Below, in pieces: positions 12,107-23,313 of a stretch of 64,000 bases of DNA. The DNA is from Trichobilharzia regenti. Taxonomy: Eukaryota; Platyhelminthes; Trematoda; Strigeidida; Schistosomatidae. The notes beneath the pieces were generated by a model. It was not told the origin of the DNA. It saw nothing but the letters and a program-made list of their open reading frames with translations, and ran no database searches. Position 1 is the stretch's first letter; each line of letters begins with the position of its first letter. The position numbers were made by a program, and so were the translations under genes. The stretch lies in NCBI GenBank assembly GCA_944472135.2, contig OX235267.1, positions 42,368,650 to 42,432,649 of the forward strand. Reading direction: 5' to 3'.

Positions 12107-13346
12107 ATGCGAGGTGGCAAACAGGATGTCGCTGCCAGGATTCGAACCTGGGTTAGTGCGGCCACAACGCAATGTCCTAACCACTAGACCACAGCGACGC
12201 GGACCACACACTCCAATCCACACATTCAATCACTACAACACAAACAACCACACATACAACTCAAACCCACACACAATCACAATCACAATCAATCAATCAA
12301 TCAACCAATCAGTCGAACACACACACACACACACACCCTAAAAATACAACAACAACAACAGACAAACAATCAGACAGAGACACACGCAAATCCAATCAAT
12401 CCTGACTGCATGGCATCATCACGAAGTCGACTGAAATCATTCTCTATCGAGAAAAAAAAGACCAGATTTGCAGTATTAAATAATATCATACTATTTCACA
12501 GGTTCTCATCAGCTGAAAACTACCTCAAATTACAATGGTCATAAACAACGACATTTCATACTTCATTGTTTGAAAGGTAATAGAGAAAACATTATAATAA
12601 TATAGATGAACGCATCCCGAATATAAGCATTACATCGACCGACCGACCGATCGATCGACCAGTCAACGACTGTATGGCCACATGAAGTAGTTAGGTGAGC
12701 GACACATCGATTATTTGCAGTACTCTTACCAGTTCACTTCACAGACGGGACACAAACGAAACAGCAGTGCATGTTGATCTTCTCACTGTGACGACGCCTG
12801 ACAACAAGTCGGTCGAATACAAGGTGACACAAGAGTAAGACTTGACTTGCCAACTCTTTTACAATCTAATTCCAGAATGTGCTAGTTATGCGATTATTAC
12901 GAGCGAACGAGTGTGAGCGAGAATCCCTCTAGTAAATGAAACTCTAGCACTCAGTGATATACCAAGTAAACAGACTAAGATTGTACGAATACAAGTCAAG
13001 TGGAATGATTGCCAGACTGCACACGTGTAAGGTGTATGTCTCATTGATAACACTTCCTTCCGACTGACACACCCGCCACACGTGTTTCTTCTTCTTCTTC
13101 TCGTTCTTCTTCTTCAGTGAAGACGTGGTGGAATGTGCCTGGCTGCCTGCCTGGCTACCTGCCTGCACATGCTATCATGACACCATGCGGTGGGGCATCA
13201 CATCTCACCTACACACCATACTCAGGCGATCGATTATCGCCAATCGTAAAATAAATATTTCTTTCAGACAAATTCACACGCCGACAACACACAACACACA
13301 TCACACCCACCGAGACAACTCCACTCGTACTCACAATCACACACGA

Positions 13347-13381
<35 letters not shown>

Positions 13382-14115
13382 GAAACACGTACACACTCTG
13401 GACACATGCGAGTCAACCAAGGTGAAGAGAGGAAGGAAGCAAGGAAGGAACGTAAGAAGGATGGAATGAAGGATGGATGAATATATGGATTTATGGATTA
13501 ATGTAGGGATGGATGGATGAATGAGTGGAGGGATTTACGAAAGAAATTGTGTTGTGAGCTGTGTTGTCGACCGATTACTTACCTGGATCTGGTTGACACT
13601 TAATCCGGATGAAGTTGACTAACACGTCGGGAGGCAGGTGAGGAGTGTTTAGTGAGAATGTAGTGTGAGATATTGTGACTGTATTTTATCTGGCGTATGT
13701 GTGTCAGTGTGCATGTGTGTTTGTCTGTTGTCAGTGTGTTGAGTGAGTGTGTGGATATGTTGGAATGTGTGTTTGTGGCATATGCATGACAGTGATGGCA
13801 ATAGTCGAGATTGTGGACAGATGGCGTTGATTTTGGCTTGTTGAGTGAGGGAAGGGACGGCGTATATATTGTTGGCGAGACGATTGGATGACTGGCAAGG
13901 AAAAGTGCGGATGAGGCCTTTGGAGTGATGCAGTCGACGGGATTGAGAGTAGATTGTGTGTCAGGATGTATGAGAGTATTGGGTGGGTGTGAGTGTAGAG
14001 TGTAGGGCGTGTGTCTGTCTGTCAGATAGGGGTTATTATCCGATGATATGTTTAGTGAGAAAGTGAGTGACATGGTAGTAGTCAGCCGAGTATGTAAGTT
14101 GTGAGTGGATGACGT
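12107..14115. repeat. Tandem array unit 1 (~2.1 kb unit with tRNA-His)
   Basis: The unit starts at ATGCGAGGTGGCAAACAGG and matches units 2 and 3 almost base for base until about 14115, where the sequence switches to an LTR-like insertion. The true period (unit 3 to unit 4 starts) is 2108 bp. Inside are simple-sequence tracts: CAAT near 12287, CA near 12318, GACC near 12636, TTC near 13086, GACA near 13350, GGAA near 13430 and GATG near 13460. A 157-181-codon open frame on the minus strand (about 13600-14145) recurs in each unit but is low complexity. Confidence 0.85.
12128..12198 (-). tRNA. tRNA-His (anticodon GTG)
   Basis: A 71-nt cloverleaf on the minus strand. The acceptor stem GTCGCTG pairs perfectly with CAGCGAC. 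The D arm includes the A box GGTCTAGTGGTTAGGA. The anticodon loop TTGTGGC has GTG at positions 34-36. The anticodon stem has four pairs plus one mismatch at its top. The T arm CCAGG-TTCGAAT-CCTGG is perfect and contains the B box GGTTCGAATCC. The GTG anticodon and the GTTGTGGCCGC block are typical of eukaryotic tRNA-His. The 3' flank has only a TTT run, a weak pol III terminator. There is no intron. Looks functional. Confidence 0.88.
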
Positions 14116-14373
14116 TGTTGAGTACGTAACAATGTGATCGTACACTTTTGGTTACTTGTATAAGTTCGAGATATTGTACATAATTTTTGTTTAAAACGCT
14201 TCTTGTTGAATATACATAACTTCCGTGTACAATTGAAAAATACACTCTGCTGTTGGAGACTTCGTTTCCCTGGTCACTTCTGCTTACTTGCTCCACTCAC
14301 ACCGTTTGTATACTTCGGATTTATTGTAGGAGCCAACTACTCTCAACCGAAGACATTTCTACAACGGAACACA
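14116..14373 (+). mobile_element. Putative LTR or LTR-element edge inserted in array unit 1
   Basis: Sequence foreign to the array unit begins TGTTGAGTACG at 14116, directly after GACGT, and a candidate end GGAACACA lies at 14373 just before the assembly gap. TG...CA boundaries and a ~258-bp length fit an LTR, and the gap would hide the rest. No protein evidence is available, so this is inferred from boundaries only. Confidence 0.35.
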
Positions 14374-14380
14374 GCAGCTA

Positions 14381-14817
14381 NNNNNNNNNNNNNNNNNNNN
14401 NNNNNNNNNNNNNNNNNNNNNNNNNNNNNNNNNNNNNNNNNNNNNNNNNNNNNNNNNNNNNNNNNNNNNNNNNNNNNNNNNNNNNNNNNNNNNNNNNNNN
14501 NNNNNNNNNNNNNNNNNNNNNNNNNNNNNNNNNNNNNNNNNNNNNNNNNNNNNNNNNNNNNNNNNNNNNNNNNNNNNNNNNNNNNNNNNNNNNNNNNNNN
14601 NNNNNNNNNNNNNNNNNNNNNNNNNNNNNNNNNNNNNNNNNNNNNNNNNNNNNNNNNNNNNNNNNNNNNNNNNNNNNNNNNNNNNNNNNNNNNNNNNNNN
14701 NNNNNNNNNNNNNNNNNNNNNNNNNNNNNNNNNNNNNNNNNNNNNNNNNNNNNNNNNNNNNNNNNNNNNNNNNNNNNNNNNNNNNNNNNNNNNNNNNNNN
14801 NNNNNNNNNNNNNNNNN
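14381..14817. other. Assembly gap (437 Ns)
   Basis: The sequence after the gap resumes about 916 bp into a repeat unit, so unit 2's tRNA-His region and the rest of any inserted element are missing. The gap size cannot hold even that 916 bp, so the true length is underestimated. Open frames crossing the Ns are artefacts. Confidence 0.95.
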
Positions 14818-16001
14818 TTGCCAGACTGCACACGTGTAAGGTGTATGTCTCATTGATAACACTTCCTTCCGACTGACACACCCGCCACACGTGTTTCTTC
14901 TTCTTCTTCTTCTCGTTCTTCTTCTTCAGTGAAGACGTGGTGGAATGTGCCTGGCTGCCTGCCTGGCTACCTGCCTGCACATGCTATCATGACACCATGC
15001 GGTGGGGCATCACATCTCACCTACACACCATACTCAGGCGATCGATTATCGCCAATCGTAAAATAAATATTTCTTTCAGACAAATTCACACGCCGACAAC
15101 ACACAACACACATCACACCCACCGAGACAACTCCACTCGTACTCACAATCACACACGAGATAGATAGACAGACAGACAGACAGACGGACAGAGAAACACG
15201 TACACACTCTGGACACATGCGAGTCAACCAAGGTGAAGAGAGGAAGGAAGCAAGGAAGGAAGGAACGTAAGAAGGATGGAATGAAGGATGGATGAATATA
15301 TGGATTTATGGATTAATGTAGGGATGGATGGATGAATGAGTGGAGGGATTTACGAAAGAAATTGTGTTGTGAGCTGTGTTGTCGACCGATTACTTACCTG
15401 GATCTGGTTGACACTTAATCCGGATGAAGTTGACTAACACGTCGGGAGGCAGGTGAGGAGTGTTTAGTGAGAATGTAGTGTGAGATATTGTGACTGTATT
15501 TTATCTGGCGTATGTGTGTCAGTGTGCATGTGTGTTTGTCTGTTGTCAGTGTGTTGAGTGAGTGTGTGGATATGTTGGAATGTGTGTTTGTGGCATATGC
15601 ATGACAGTGATGGCAATAGTCGAGATTGTGGACAGATGGCGTTGATTTTGGCTTGTTGAGTGAGGGAAGGGACGGCGTATATATTGTTGGCGAGACGATT
15701 GGATGACTGGCAAGGAAAAGTGCGGATGAGGCCTTTGGAGTGATGCAGTCGACGGGATTGAGAGTAGATTGTGTGTCAGGATGTATGAGAGTATTGGGTG
15801 GGTGTGAGTGTAGAGTGTAGGGCGTGTGTCTGTCTGTCAGATAGGGGTTATTATCCGATGATATGTTTAGTGAGAAAGTGAGTGACATGGTAGTAGTCAG
15901 CCGAGTATGTAAGTTGTGAGTGGATGACGTTTGTGTGTAGACGATGACGACTCAGTTGTTGCTGTTGTGGTGAGAGAGTGAGTGAGTGGGCGAGTGAGTG
16001 A
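14818..16001. repeat. Tandem array unit 2 (3' part)
   Basis: Matches units 1 and 3 from the TTGCCAGACTGCACACGTG block to the unit end (GTGAGTGAGTGGGCGAGTGAG). Differences from neighbours are almost all in simple repeats: the TTC tract near 14894 is one repeat longer than in unit 1, and the GACA and GGAA tracts differ. Its own tRNA-His copy lies in the gap. Confidence 0.85.
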
Positions 16002-18109
16002 ATGCGAGGTGGCAAACAGGATGTCGCTGCCAGGATTCGAACCTGGGTTAGTGCGGCCACAACGCAATGTCCTAACCACTAGACCACAGCGACGCGGACC
16101 ACACACTCCAATCCACACATTCAATCACTACAACACAAACAACCACACATACAACTCAAACCCACACACAATCACAATCACAATCAATCAATCAATCAAT
16201 CAATCAACCAATCAGTCGAACACACACACACACACACCCTAAAAATACAACAACAACAACAGACAAACAATCAGACAGAGACACACGCAAATCCAATCAA
16301 TCCTGACTGCATGGCATCATCACGAAGTCGACTGAAATCATTCTCTATCGAGAAAAAAAAGACCAGATTTGCAGTATTAAATAATATCATACTATTTCAC
16401 AGGTTCTCATCAGCTGAAAACTACCTCAAATTACAATGGTCATAAACAACGACATTTCATACTTCATTGTTTGAAAGGTAATAGAGAAAACATTATAATA
16501 ATATAGATGAACGCATCCCGAATATAAGCATTACATCGACCGACCGACCGACCGACCGATCGATCGACCAGTCAACGACTGTATGGCCACATGAAGTAGT
16601 TAGGTGAGCGACACATCGATTATTTGCAGTACTCTTACCAGTTCACTTCACAGACGGGACACAAACGAAACAGCAGTGCATGTTGATCTTCTCACTGTGA
16701 CGACGCCTGACAACAAGTCGGTCGAATACAAGGTGACACAAGAGTAAGACTTGACTTGCCAACTCTTTTACAATCTAATTCCAGAATGTGCTAGTTATGC
16801 GATTATTACGAGCGAACGAGTGTGAGCGAGAATCCCTCTAGTAAATGAAACTCTAGCACTCAGTGATATACCAAGTAAACAGACTAAGATTGTACGAATA
16901 CAAGTCAAGTGGAATGATTGCCAGACTGCACACGTGTAAGGTGTATGTCTCATTGATAACACTTCCTTCCGACTGACACACCCGCCACACGTGTTTCTTC
17001 TTCTTCTTCTTCTTCTTCTCGTTCTTCTTCTTCAGTGAAGACGTGGTGGAATGTGCCTGGCTGCCTGCCTGGCTACCTGCCTGCACATGCTATCATGACA
17101 CCATGCGGTGGGGCATCACATCTCACCTACACACCATACTCAGGCGATCGATTATCGCCAATCGTAAAATAAATATTTCTTTCAGACAAATTCACACGCC
17201 GACAACACACAACACACATCACACCCACCGAGACAACTCCACTCGTACTCACAATCACACACGAAGATAGATAGACAGACAGAACAGACAGACAGACGGA
17301 CAGAGAAACACGTACACACTCTGGACACATGCGAGTCAACCAAGGTGAAGAGAGGAAGGAAGCAAGGAAGGAACGTAAGAAGGATGGAATGAAGGATGGA
17401 TGAATATATGGATTTATGGATTAATGTAGGGATGGATGGATGAATGAGTGGAGGGATTTACGAAAGAAATTGTGTTGTGAGCTGTGTTGTCGACCGATTA
17501 CTTACCTGGATCTGGTTGACACTTAATCCGGATGAAGTTGACTAACACGTCGGGAGGCAGGTGAGGAGTGTTTAGTGAGAATGTAGTGTGAGATATTGTG
17601 ACTGTATTTTATCTGGCGTATGTGTGTCAGTGTGCATGTGTGTTTGTCTGTTGTCAGTGTGTTGAGTGAGTGTGTGGATATGTTGGAATGTGTGTTTGTG
17701 GCATATGCATGACAGTGATGGCAATAGTCGAGATTGTGGACAGATGGCGTTGATTTTGGCTTGTTGAGTGAGGGAAGGGACGGCGTATATATTGTTGGCG
17801 AGACGATTGGATGACTGGCAAGGAAAAGTGCGGATGAGGCCTTTGGAGTGATGCAGTCGACGGGATTGAGAGTAGATTGTGTGTCAGGATGTATGAGAGT
17901 ATTGGGTGGGTGTGAGTGTAGAGTGTAGGGCGTGTGTCTGTCTGTCAGATAGGGGTTATTATCCGATGATATGTTTAGTGAGAAAGTGAGTGACATGGTA
18001 GTAGTCAGCCGAGTATGTAAGTTGTGAGTGGATGACGTTTGTGTGTAGACGATGACGACTCAGTTGTTGCTGTTGTGGTGAGAGAGTGAGTGAGTGGGCG
18101 AGTGAGTGA
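16002..18109. repeat. Tandem array unit 3 (complete, 2108 bp)
   Basis: The only uninterrupted unit. It runs from ATGCGAGGTGGC at 16002 to the same block at 18110. Contents in order: tRNA-His, CAAT and CA tracts, a 180-bp segment shared with 47527-47710, a GACC tract (five repeats at 16537 against three in unit 1), a TTC tract at 16995 (three repeats longer than unit 1), then GACA, GGAA and GATG tracts and a GT-rich 500 bp. No protein gene is supported. Confidence 0.88.
16023..16093 (-). tRNA. tRNA-His (anticodon GTG), second intact copy
   Basis: Sequence identical to the copy at 12128-12198 through all four stems, the GTG anticodon and the B box, and identical in the immediate flanks on the 5' side. 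This identity while nearby microsatellites vary suggests recent array homogenisation. The 3' trailer again has only TTT. Confidence 0.88.
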
Positions 18110-18217
18110 ATGCGAGGTGGCAAACAGGATGTCGCTGCCAGGATTCGAACCTGGGTTAGTGCGGCCACAACGCAATGTCCTAACCACTAGACCACAGCTT
18201 TAGGTATGTAAATCTTT
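18110..18217. repeat. Array unit 4, cut after 88 bp, plus filler sequence
   Basis: Starts as a normal unit and matches through CACTAGACCACAGC (to about 18198). It then carries about 19 bp (TTTAGGTATGTAAATCT region) matching neither the unit nor the gypsy LTR end, and joins the LTR at about 18218. About a dozen unit bases (CGACGCGGACCA region) are missing at this junction. Confidence 0.7.
18131..18198 (-). pseudogene. tRNA-His copy with its 5' end removed
   Basis: Identical to the two intact tRNA-His genes except that the last three plus-strand bases (GAC, the first three nucleotides of the tRNA) are replaced by filler next to the gypsy element. The acceptor stem loses its terminal pairs. The internal promoter boxes remain, so it may be transcribed, but a mature tRNA is unlikely. 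Confidence 0.75.
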
Positions 18218-18672
18218 TGGACCTTTCACTCTGTTAGCTCAGTTACCCAAATTCAATTAGAAAATATAGTACCAAATCAGTTTAGTTACGGGAAGAATGT
18301 ATTAAAGTTTGGTTACTTGGGTTTACAAAGATCCAAAATCCACAATAAACGTAATAGACTCCAGGTGCTGCGGGAAGACTGCTCCAGTACTAATTCTCCA
18401 ATGTTGACGTTGCCGGAGGTCGACCAAAGTACGTAGGAAGAAACTACGGTGCTCCTGCAAAAATTTGAGATAGAAAGCAGGTGATTAAAATTGATCGACG
18501 GCAGTTGAGATGGTGGAGAAGACGGAGAGTCGAAGGCAGAACTATATATTTATTCAAAACCCGAGGTAAAGTTCAAAGTACAGAGTTTATGGTTAAAACA
18601 AAGTGATGTACAATATGTTCATTTCTTACATAGTAGTAAAATTTGGATAAGTTTATTTTTGAGGACTCCACA
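18218..18672 (-). repeat. 3' LTR of the gypsy element (outer end truncated)
   Basis: Read on the minus strand it starts TGTGGAGTCCTC next to the polypurine tract and lacks the last few bases (the CACCACA end) present in the other LTR. It is about 98.5% identical to the 5' LTR. Differences seen include positions in the GTTAGCTC/GTTAGCTT, CAATTA/CAAGTA and GCGGGA/GCGGAA blocks. Confidence 0.85.
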
Positions 18673-18687
18673 GGGCTCCCCCTCTTA
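18673..18687 (-). other. Polypurine tract (plus-strand primer)
   Basis: On the minus strand the bases before the 3' LTR read TAAGAGGGGGAGCCC, a purine run directly abutting the LTR's TGTGG start. This is the expected place of second-strand priming. Confidence 0.65.
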
Positions 18688-19130
18688 GAGGTCCGGAGGA
18701 CCATCAGTACTGTCCTCGTGGACGATTACATGAATATAAGCAATATAAATAAGGGACAATGTCAACAATAAGGATAACAAAAAATAACAAACAACAATAA
18801 GGATACAAAGTTAGATCAGGATGTATGGAATGCATCCGTGTCGTATAAAGTTTAGCACATACAAGCACATACAGGAATTTAAAAAAAATCAAAACTTGTT
18901 ATAATTTTAAATAAAAAATTTATGTACATAATAAACCATGACATGTTCGTTAACATTTGTGAAATTCATATATAAATAGATATATACATATACTTGGTGA
19001 ATGCGTGTGCTTGCAGTACAGTTAACGAACAGCAAACAATAATACTAATAAATATTTATGGTTATAATGAAATGAATCTCGACAATAGTAATGAGAAGAA
19101 TGTCTAAATGAGGTTAACGTACTTTTTATG
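18688..19130 (-). other. Non-coding 3' region of the gypsy element
   Basis: About 440 bp between the pol stop and the polypurine tract. It is A/T-rich with no frame longer than about 62 codons and no membrane protein-like third ORF, so this copy shows no env-like gene. Confidence 0.6.
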
Positions 19131-22100
19131 TCAGTCAATAAAATGAACATAGCGGGCAGGTTTACAGATCTGCCGTCCACTGCGTGTCTGTACAGGGGGA
19201 AGTGTGAAGAGCGGGAGAGTTGGAGTTGCATTGACTTTCTGATTGTTTATTGGTGTCGGCGTTGCTAGTGTTTCATATTCGCTGTCGGTGTACGCTGGTT
19301 TAAGACGGTCGATAGAAACAGTCTCCGGTTTACCATGTTTGTTCAGCGTGAAGTATTTATCGGTGCGTTTAAGTACTAGAAAAGGACCTTCATATGGATG
19401 TTGTAAACCTTTTCTAATGGCATCGACGCGAACAAATACAAATTTGCTAGTGAGTAGATTCTTATTAACTTGAGCTTTCTGAAGTGATTGGCGAGGGGCT
19501 ACTGGTCGAAGCTGAAGCATTTGCTGGGTAAGGCGGTTGGTGAAGTCGGAGATATTTACTTCAGTTGAATCATTAGACGGAACTAACTGACCAGGCAATG
19601 TGAGGGTAGTACCATACACAAGTTGAGCTGGTGTACATCCCAAATCTTCTTTTACAGTTGATCGGATACTGAGAAGAACTAATGGTAGGTGTTCACTCCA
19701 CTTAGATGAGTCAGCTTGTGCCATAAGCGAGCTTTTCAGTTGTCGATGGAAACGTTCCACCAGACCATTCGCTGCAGGATGATAAGCTGTAGTGGAGATA
19801 TGGTTCACTCCAAGGAGTCTCGTAAACTCTCGAAACAGAGTTGATTGAAATTGAGCTCCTCGGTCTGTTGTAATAGTTGTGGGTACTCCGTAGTTTGACA
19901 CCCAGCGATCTAAGAAAACCAAAGCGATATTTTCTGCAGATATATCGTTGAGTGGACAAGCAATAGCCCATCGGGTAAATCGATCAATCGCAGTAAGTAT
20001 ATGAGTAAATCCTCTGGATGGCGGTAATGGTCCAATAATATCTATATGAACGTGTTGAAATCGTTTATCCGGTAAATTGAACTGTTTTGGAGGTGTGACG
20101 GTATGATGATGTACCTTGGATCTTTGACATTGCAAGCATTGGCGGGCCCATTTCCGAATATCGGAGTTCATCTTGGGCCAAACAAAACGCTCGCTGATCA
20201 ACTTGACCGTAGCACGCACTCCAGGATGAGACAATGAATGTAGATGTTCAAACAAAGGTTTTCGACAACTTAGTGGAACAAAAGGTCTATGAACGCCCGT
20301 TGAAACGTCGCAGACGATAGTTGTATCAGACAGGGGAATAGGTACATCCTGCAACTGTAGGGAGGAGTTTCGTCTACAAGTATGGAGTTCGGCGTCATTT
20401 TTCTGCAGCTTGGCAATATTGTCTAAGCTAATATCTATCGAAGATAGGTGATTAACGTCACATCGAGACAAAGAATCGGCTACGATATTGGAATCTCCTT
20501 TGATGAACTGGATGTCTGTTGAGAATTGTGAGATGTAATCCAGTTGTCTGGCTTCTCTCGGAGAGTGTCTGTCCAACGAAGTGGTGAAAGCATAACAAAG
20601 AGGCTTATGGTCGGTTAAGATAGTAAAATGTCGACCTTGTAGTAAGAAGCTGAAATGTTTCACTGCTAGGTAGATGGCTAACAGTTCTCTGCCAAAAGTG
20701 CTGTAACGAGTTTGCGCAGGTTCCAATTTCTTGGAGAAGAAAGCAAGTGGAGTGATGTCATTATTGAACTTTTGTTGTAAAACTGCTCCCACTGCTACCT
20801 GCGATGCATCTGTACATAAAATGAGTGAAGCTTCTGGGTTGATGTGAGATAACATTACAACGTTGGATAAGGCATCTTTTGCATTATTAAATGCTGCTTT
20901 TGCTTCTTCAGACCACTGAAATTTCTTCGAATTGCATCTAAGTAGGTCGGTCAGTGGCTGAACTATGGAGGCACATGATGGAATAAAACGTCGGTAGAAG
21001 TTGAACATCCCGAGAAAACGTCTAAGTTTCTTTAAGGAATCAGGTTCGGGAAAGTTCTTAATAGTTTTTATCTTATCTTCGGTAGGTCTGATGCCTTCGG
21101 CAGTTATTCGATGTCCTAAGAATTCAATGGAAGGGGAACCAAAAATACATTTCTTTGGATTGATAACAACTCCAAATTGTTCAAACCTTTGAAATAACAG
21201 CTTAAGTGTTCCATATGTTCTTCCATCGATGAGCTGGCAATTAAGACATCGTCGATATATACAAAGACGAAATCAAGACCTTGGGTAACTTGGTCCATAA
21301 AACGCTGAAATGTTTGAGCAGCATTCTTTAGTCCGAAAGGCATTCTCAAGAATTCGAATAATCCAAAAGGCGTGATAATTGCTGTTTTTGCAATGTCTTC
21401 TGGAGCGACTGGTATTTGATGATATGCCCTGACCAAGTCAACTTTAGTAAAAATGGTCTTTCCATGTAAGGTCAAGGAGAAGTCGTGGAGATGAGGTATA
21501 GGATAACGATCTGGGACCGTAGCGTTATTCAAAGCGCGATAATCTCCACATGGTCGCCAGTCATGATTAGTTTTAGGTACCATGTGCAAAGGTGAAGACC
21601 ATGGGCTGTTAGATGGTCGTATGATACCTAGCTGCATCATATGTTCGAATTCCGACTTAGCTGCTGCTAGTTTATCGGGTGGTAACCGTCGTGGACGTGC
21701 CTTCACAGGTTGTCCTGTTGTGATGATCTTATGCGTAACTGTATGAGATATATCTTCGACGTTGTATGATGGTTTAAGGATTTTAGGAAATCGTTGCAAT
21801 AAAGCAGAGAACATTTCACTCTCCGGCTTTTCTATACAGATGCTATGAACAGAGTAGTCACATGTAATACCGTGGATCTTGAGTTGGGTGCAATTGTCAA
21901 CCAGTTTTTTCTTGCTGATATCAACCAACAGATTGAAGTGACTTAGGAAGTCTGCACCTAGTATAGCGTGACGTACGTCAGCTACTATGAAGATCCATGT
22001 GAAACGTCGGCGTAGTCCTAAATTTAAAATCATTGACTGTTCGCCATACGTCTGTATGTTGGTTTGGTTGGCAGCACGGAGTGAAAGTTTTCCAGGTATT

Positions 22101-22237
22101 TTGGCTGATCGCCTGGATAGTGAGGGGGGAATAACACTGACCTCGGCGCCTGTATCTACCAGGAATAATGTGCCGGTAGTCAAATCCCTCACATAGAAAA
22201 GGCGACTGGGGTGATTGCCATTAACAGCCGTCGCCAT
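19131..22237 (-). pseudogene. gypsy Pol polyprotein (PR-RT-RNase H-INT), one frameshift
   Basis: The first frame (22237-21116) has the aspartic protease motif VDTGAE (Asp28), RT blocks including [18 protein letters not shown] and [15 protein letters not shown] (motif A), [17 protein letters not shown] (motif B) and VYIDDVLI (residues about 326-333). A single-base indel near 21200-21206 then shifts frame. The second frame (open well upstream of its Met at 21008, to 19131) has RNase H residues Asp67, Glu108 and Asp133, an integrase zinc site H257-x3-H261-x29-C291-x2-C294, the catalytic triad Asp323, Asp382, Glu418 (DD35E) and a GPF motif near the end. All catalytic residues are present on either side of the one lesion, so loss of function is recent. 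Role: protein processing, reverse transcription and integration of the element. Confidence 0.88.
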
Positions 22238-23160
22238 TACTGTCTGGCTGGGGAGTTTCCCTGAGATGAGTTACTACTGTTGTACATACACGGTCGAACA
22301 CACTTCAGGGCATTATGCCCATACCTCCTATGATACCAACAAATGTTACGGCTTTGAGACGGTGTTCTAGAACGTCGTCTAGATCTTGATCGCCGTTGCT
22401 TGGATACCGTATGTGACTGGTTCCTTTGTGCTCGAAGCTCGGACACTTCCAGTCGTAAATCTTGCATTTGAGATGTTAACTGGGAAAGTAACCAAAACAT
22501 TGGTGCGTCCTTCATAGATGTGGAAGGGCTTGGTGGTACTGCCTCGGTAGACACGCTATTTATGCCATTATTTGATAACACATCCATGATATCGTCTGCC
22601 ATTTTAGCTAATTCTTCAAGGTCTGTCGTCCTAGAAGATATTGTTAGGATTTGTTGAACATTTTGTGGTAAACGTTGTAAGAACATCTGACGTAGAATTA
22701 ACTCATCTACTTTGTGTGACCCAATCAACTGGCGCATATGTCTAAGTAGTTGAGATGGCTTTTTTGTACCTAGATCACACGAAGTAAGTAGTTGTTGTAT
22801 GCGTTTCTCATCGGAGAGAGTGGTCCGCTGGATGAGTGCAGCTTTTAGTTTGTCATATTGAGAGTCTGTAGGTTTGCTGTCTATGACATCGATAACCTCT
22901 CGTAGTACTTCCGTGGGAATTGCTGCTAATACGCAACCATACATGGCGATCTGCGACGTAATACCTCGAGCTGCAAACAACTGTTCAATAATTGTGAACC
23001 AGACACGTGGTTCAGCCAGATCAAATTGAGGTAGTCTTAAATCCGGCAAGGCGTTAACAGCAGAGTTCTGTGTCTCTTCGCCTTTATTACCTTCTTCAGC
23101 AACAGTGGTACGTTTAGGTGGAGCCATTGTCATATAATATTTAAGTATAGAGATATACAA
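22237..23160 (-). CDS. gag: gypsy Gag with CHCC zinc knuckle
   Basis: A 307-residue intact frame. The core (about residues 40-200) includes [18 protein letters not shown] and [20 protein letters not shown], the capsid-like region that assembles particles. An Arg/Ser-rich stretch (about 255-270) and one zinc knuckle C274-x2-H277-x9-C287-x3-C291 follow, for RNA binding. This CHCC order differs from the retroviral CCHC and is characteristic of CsRn1-clade elements. The likely start is Met10 or Met12 (MAPPKR) rather than the first Met. The TAA stop shares one base with the pol ATG (TAATG), suggesting reinitiation. The frame is undamaged, in contrast to pol. Confidence 0.85.
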   Translation of the reverse strand: MYISILKYYMTMAPPKRTTVAEEGNKGEETQNSAVNALPDLRLPQFDLAEPRVWFTIIEQLFAARGITSQIAMYGCVLAAIPTEVLREVIDVIDSKPTDSQYDKLKAALIQRTTLSDEKRIQQLLTSCDLGTKKPSQLLRHMRQLIGSHKVDELILRQMFLQRLPQNVQQILTISSRTTDLEELAKMADDIMDVLSNNGINSVSTEAVPPSPSTSMKDAPMFWLLSQLTSQMQDLRLEVSELRAQRNQSHTVSKQRRSRSRRRSRTPSQSRNICWYHRRYGHNALKCVRPCMYNSSNSSQGNSPARQ

Positions 23161-23297
23161 AATAGAAAAACTTGTGGTAACAAAAATTAAAGCAGTGCGA
23201 GTTTATAAGGCCAAAATAGCAACAAAAATGTTCAAAACGAGTTAACTATCGAAACAAAAAGGTTCGAAAACGGGTTAACCATAAAAAAGGTTCGAAA

Positions 23298-23308
23298 CGG
23301 GCTCACCA
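23298..23308 (-). other. Candidate tRNA primer-binding site of the gypsy element
   Basis: On the minus strand TGGTGAGCCCG begins five bases after the 5' LTR end. TGG at the start is expected, since it pairs with the CCA end of a tRNA. Only about 11 bases look tRNA-like; I cannot name the primer tRNA. The bases beyond do not continue into an acceptor/T-arm sequence that I recognise. Confidence 0.5.
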
Positions 23309-23313
23309 ATTAT

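Noticed and set aside
12600..13400. Possible CRISPR-like or direct-repeat structure from regular short tracts
   Set aside because: They are simple microsatellites without spacers, in a eukaryotic context.
13600..14145. A 157-181-codon minus-strand open frame repeated in each array unit (also 15415-15888 and 17523-17996)
   Set aside because: Low-complexity Thr/His/Ser-rich translation of a GT-rich tract. The identity between units reflects recent amplification, not selection, and there is no domain.
14203..14980. Five long open frames spanning the Ns
   Set aside because: They exist only because the gap is read as open.
15380..15400. A splice-donor-like CAGGTAAGT on the minus strand of the array unit, resembling a U1 or spliced-leader context
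   Set aside because: The surrounding sequence matches neither U1 snRNA nor the schistosome spliced leader as I know them, and no acceptor or exon is evident.
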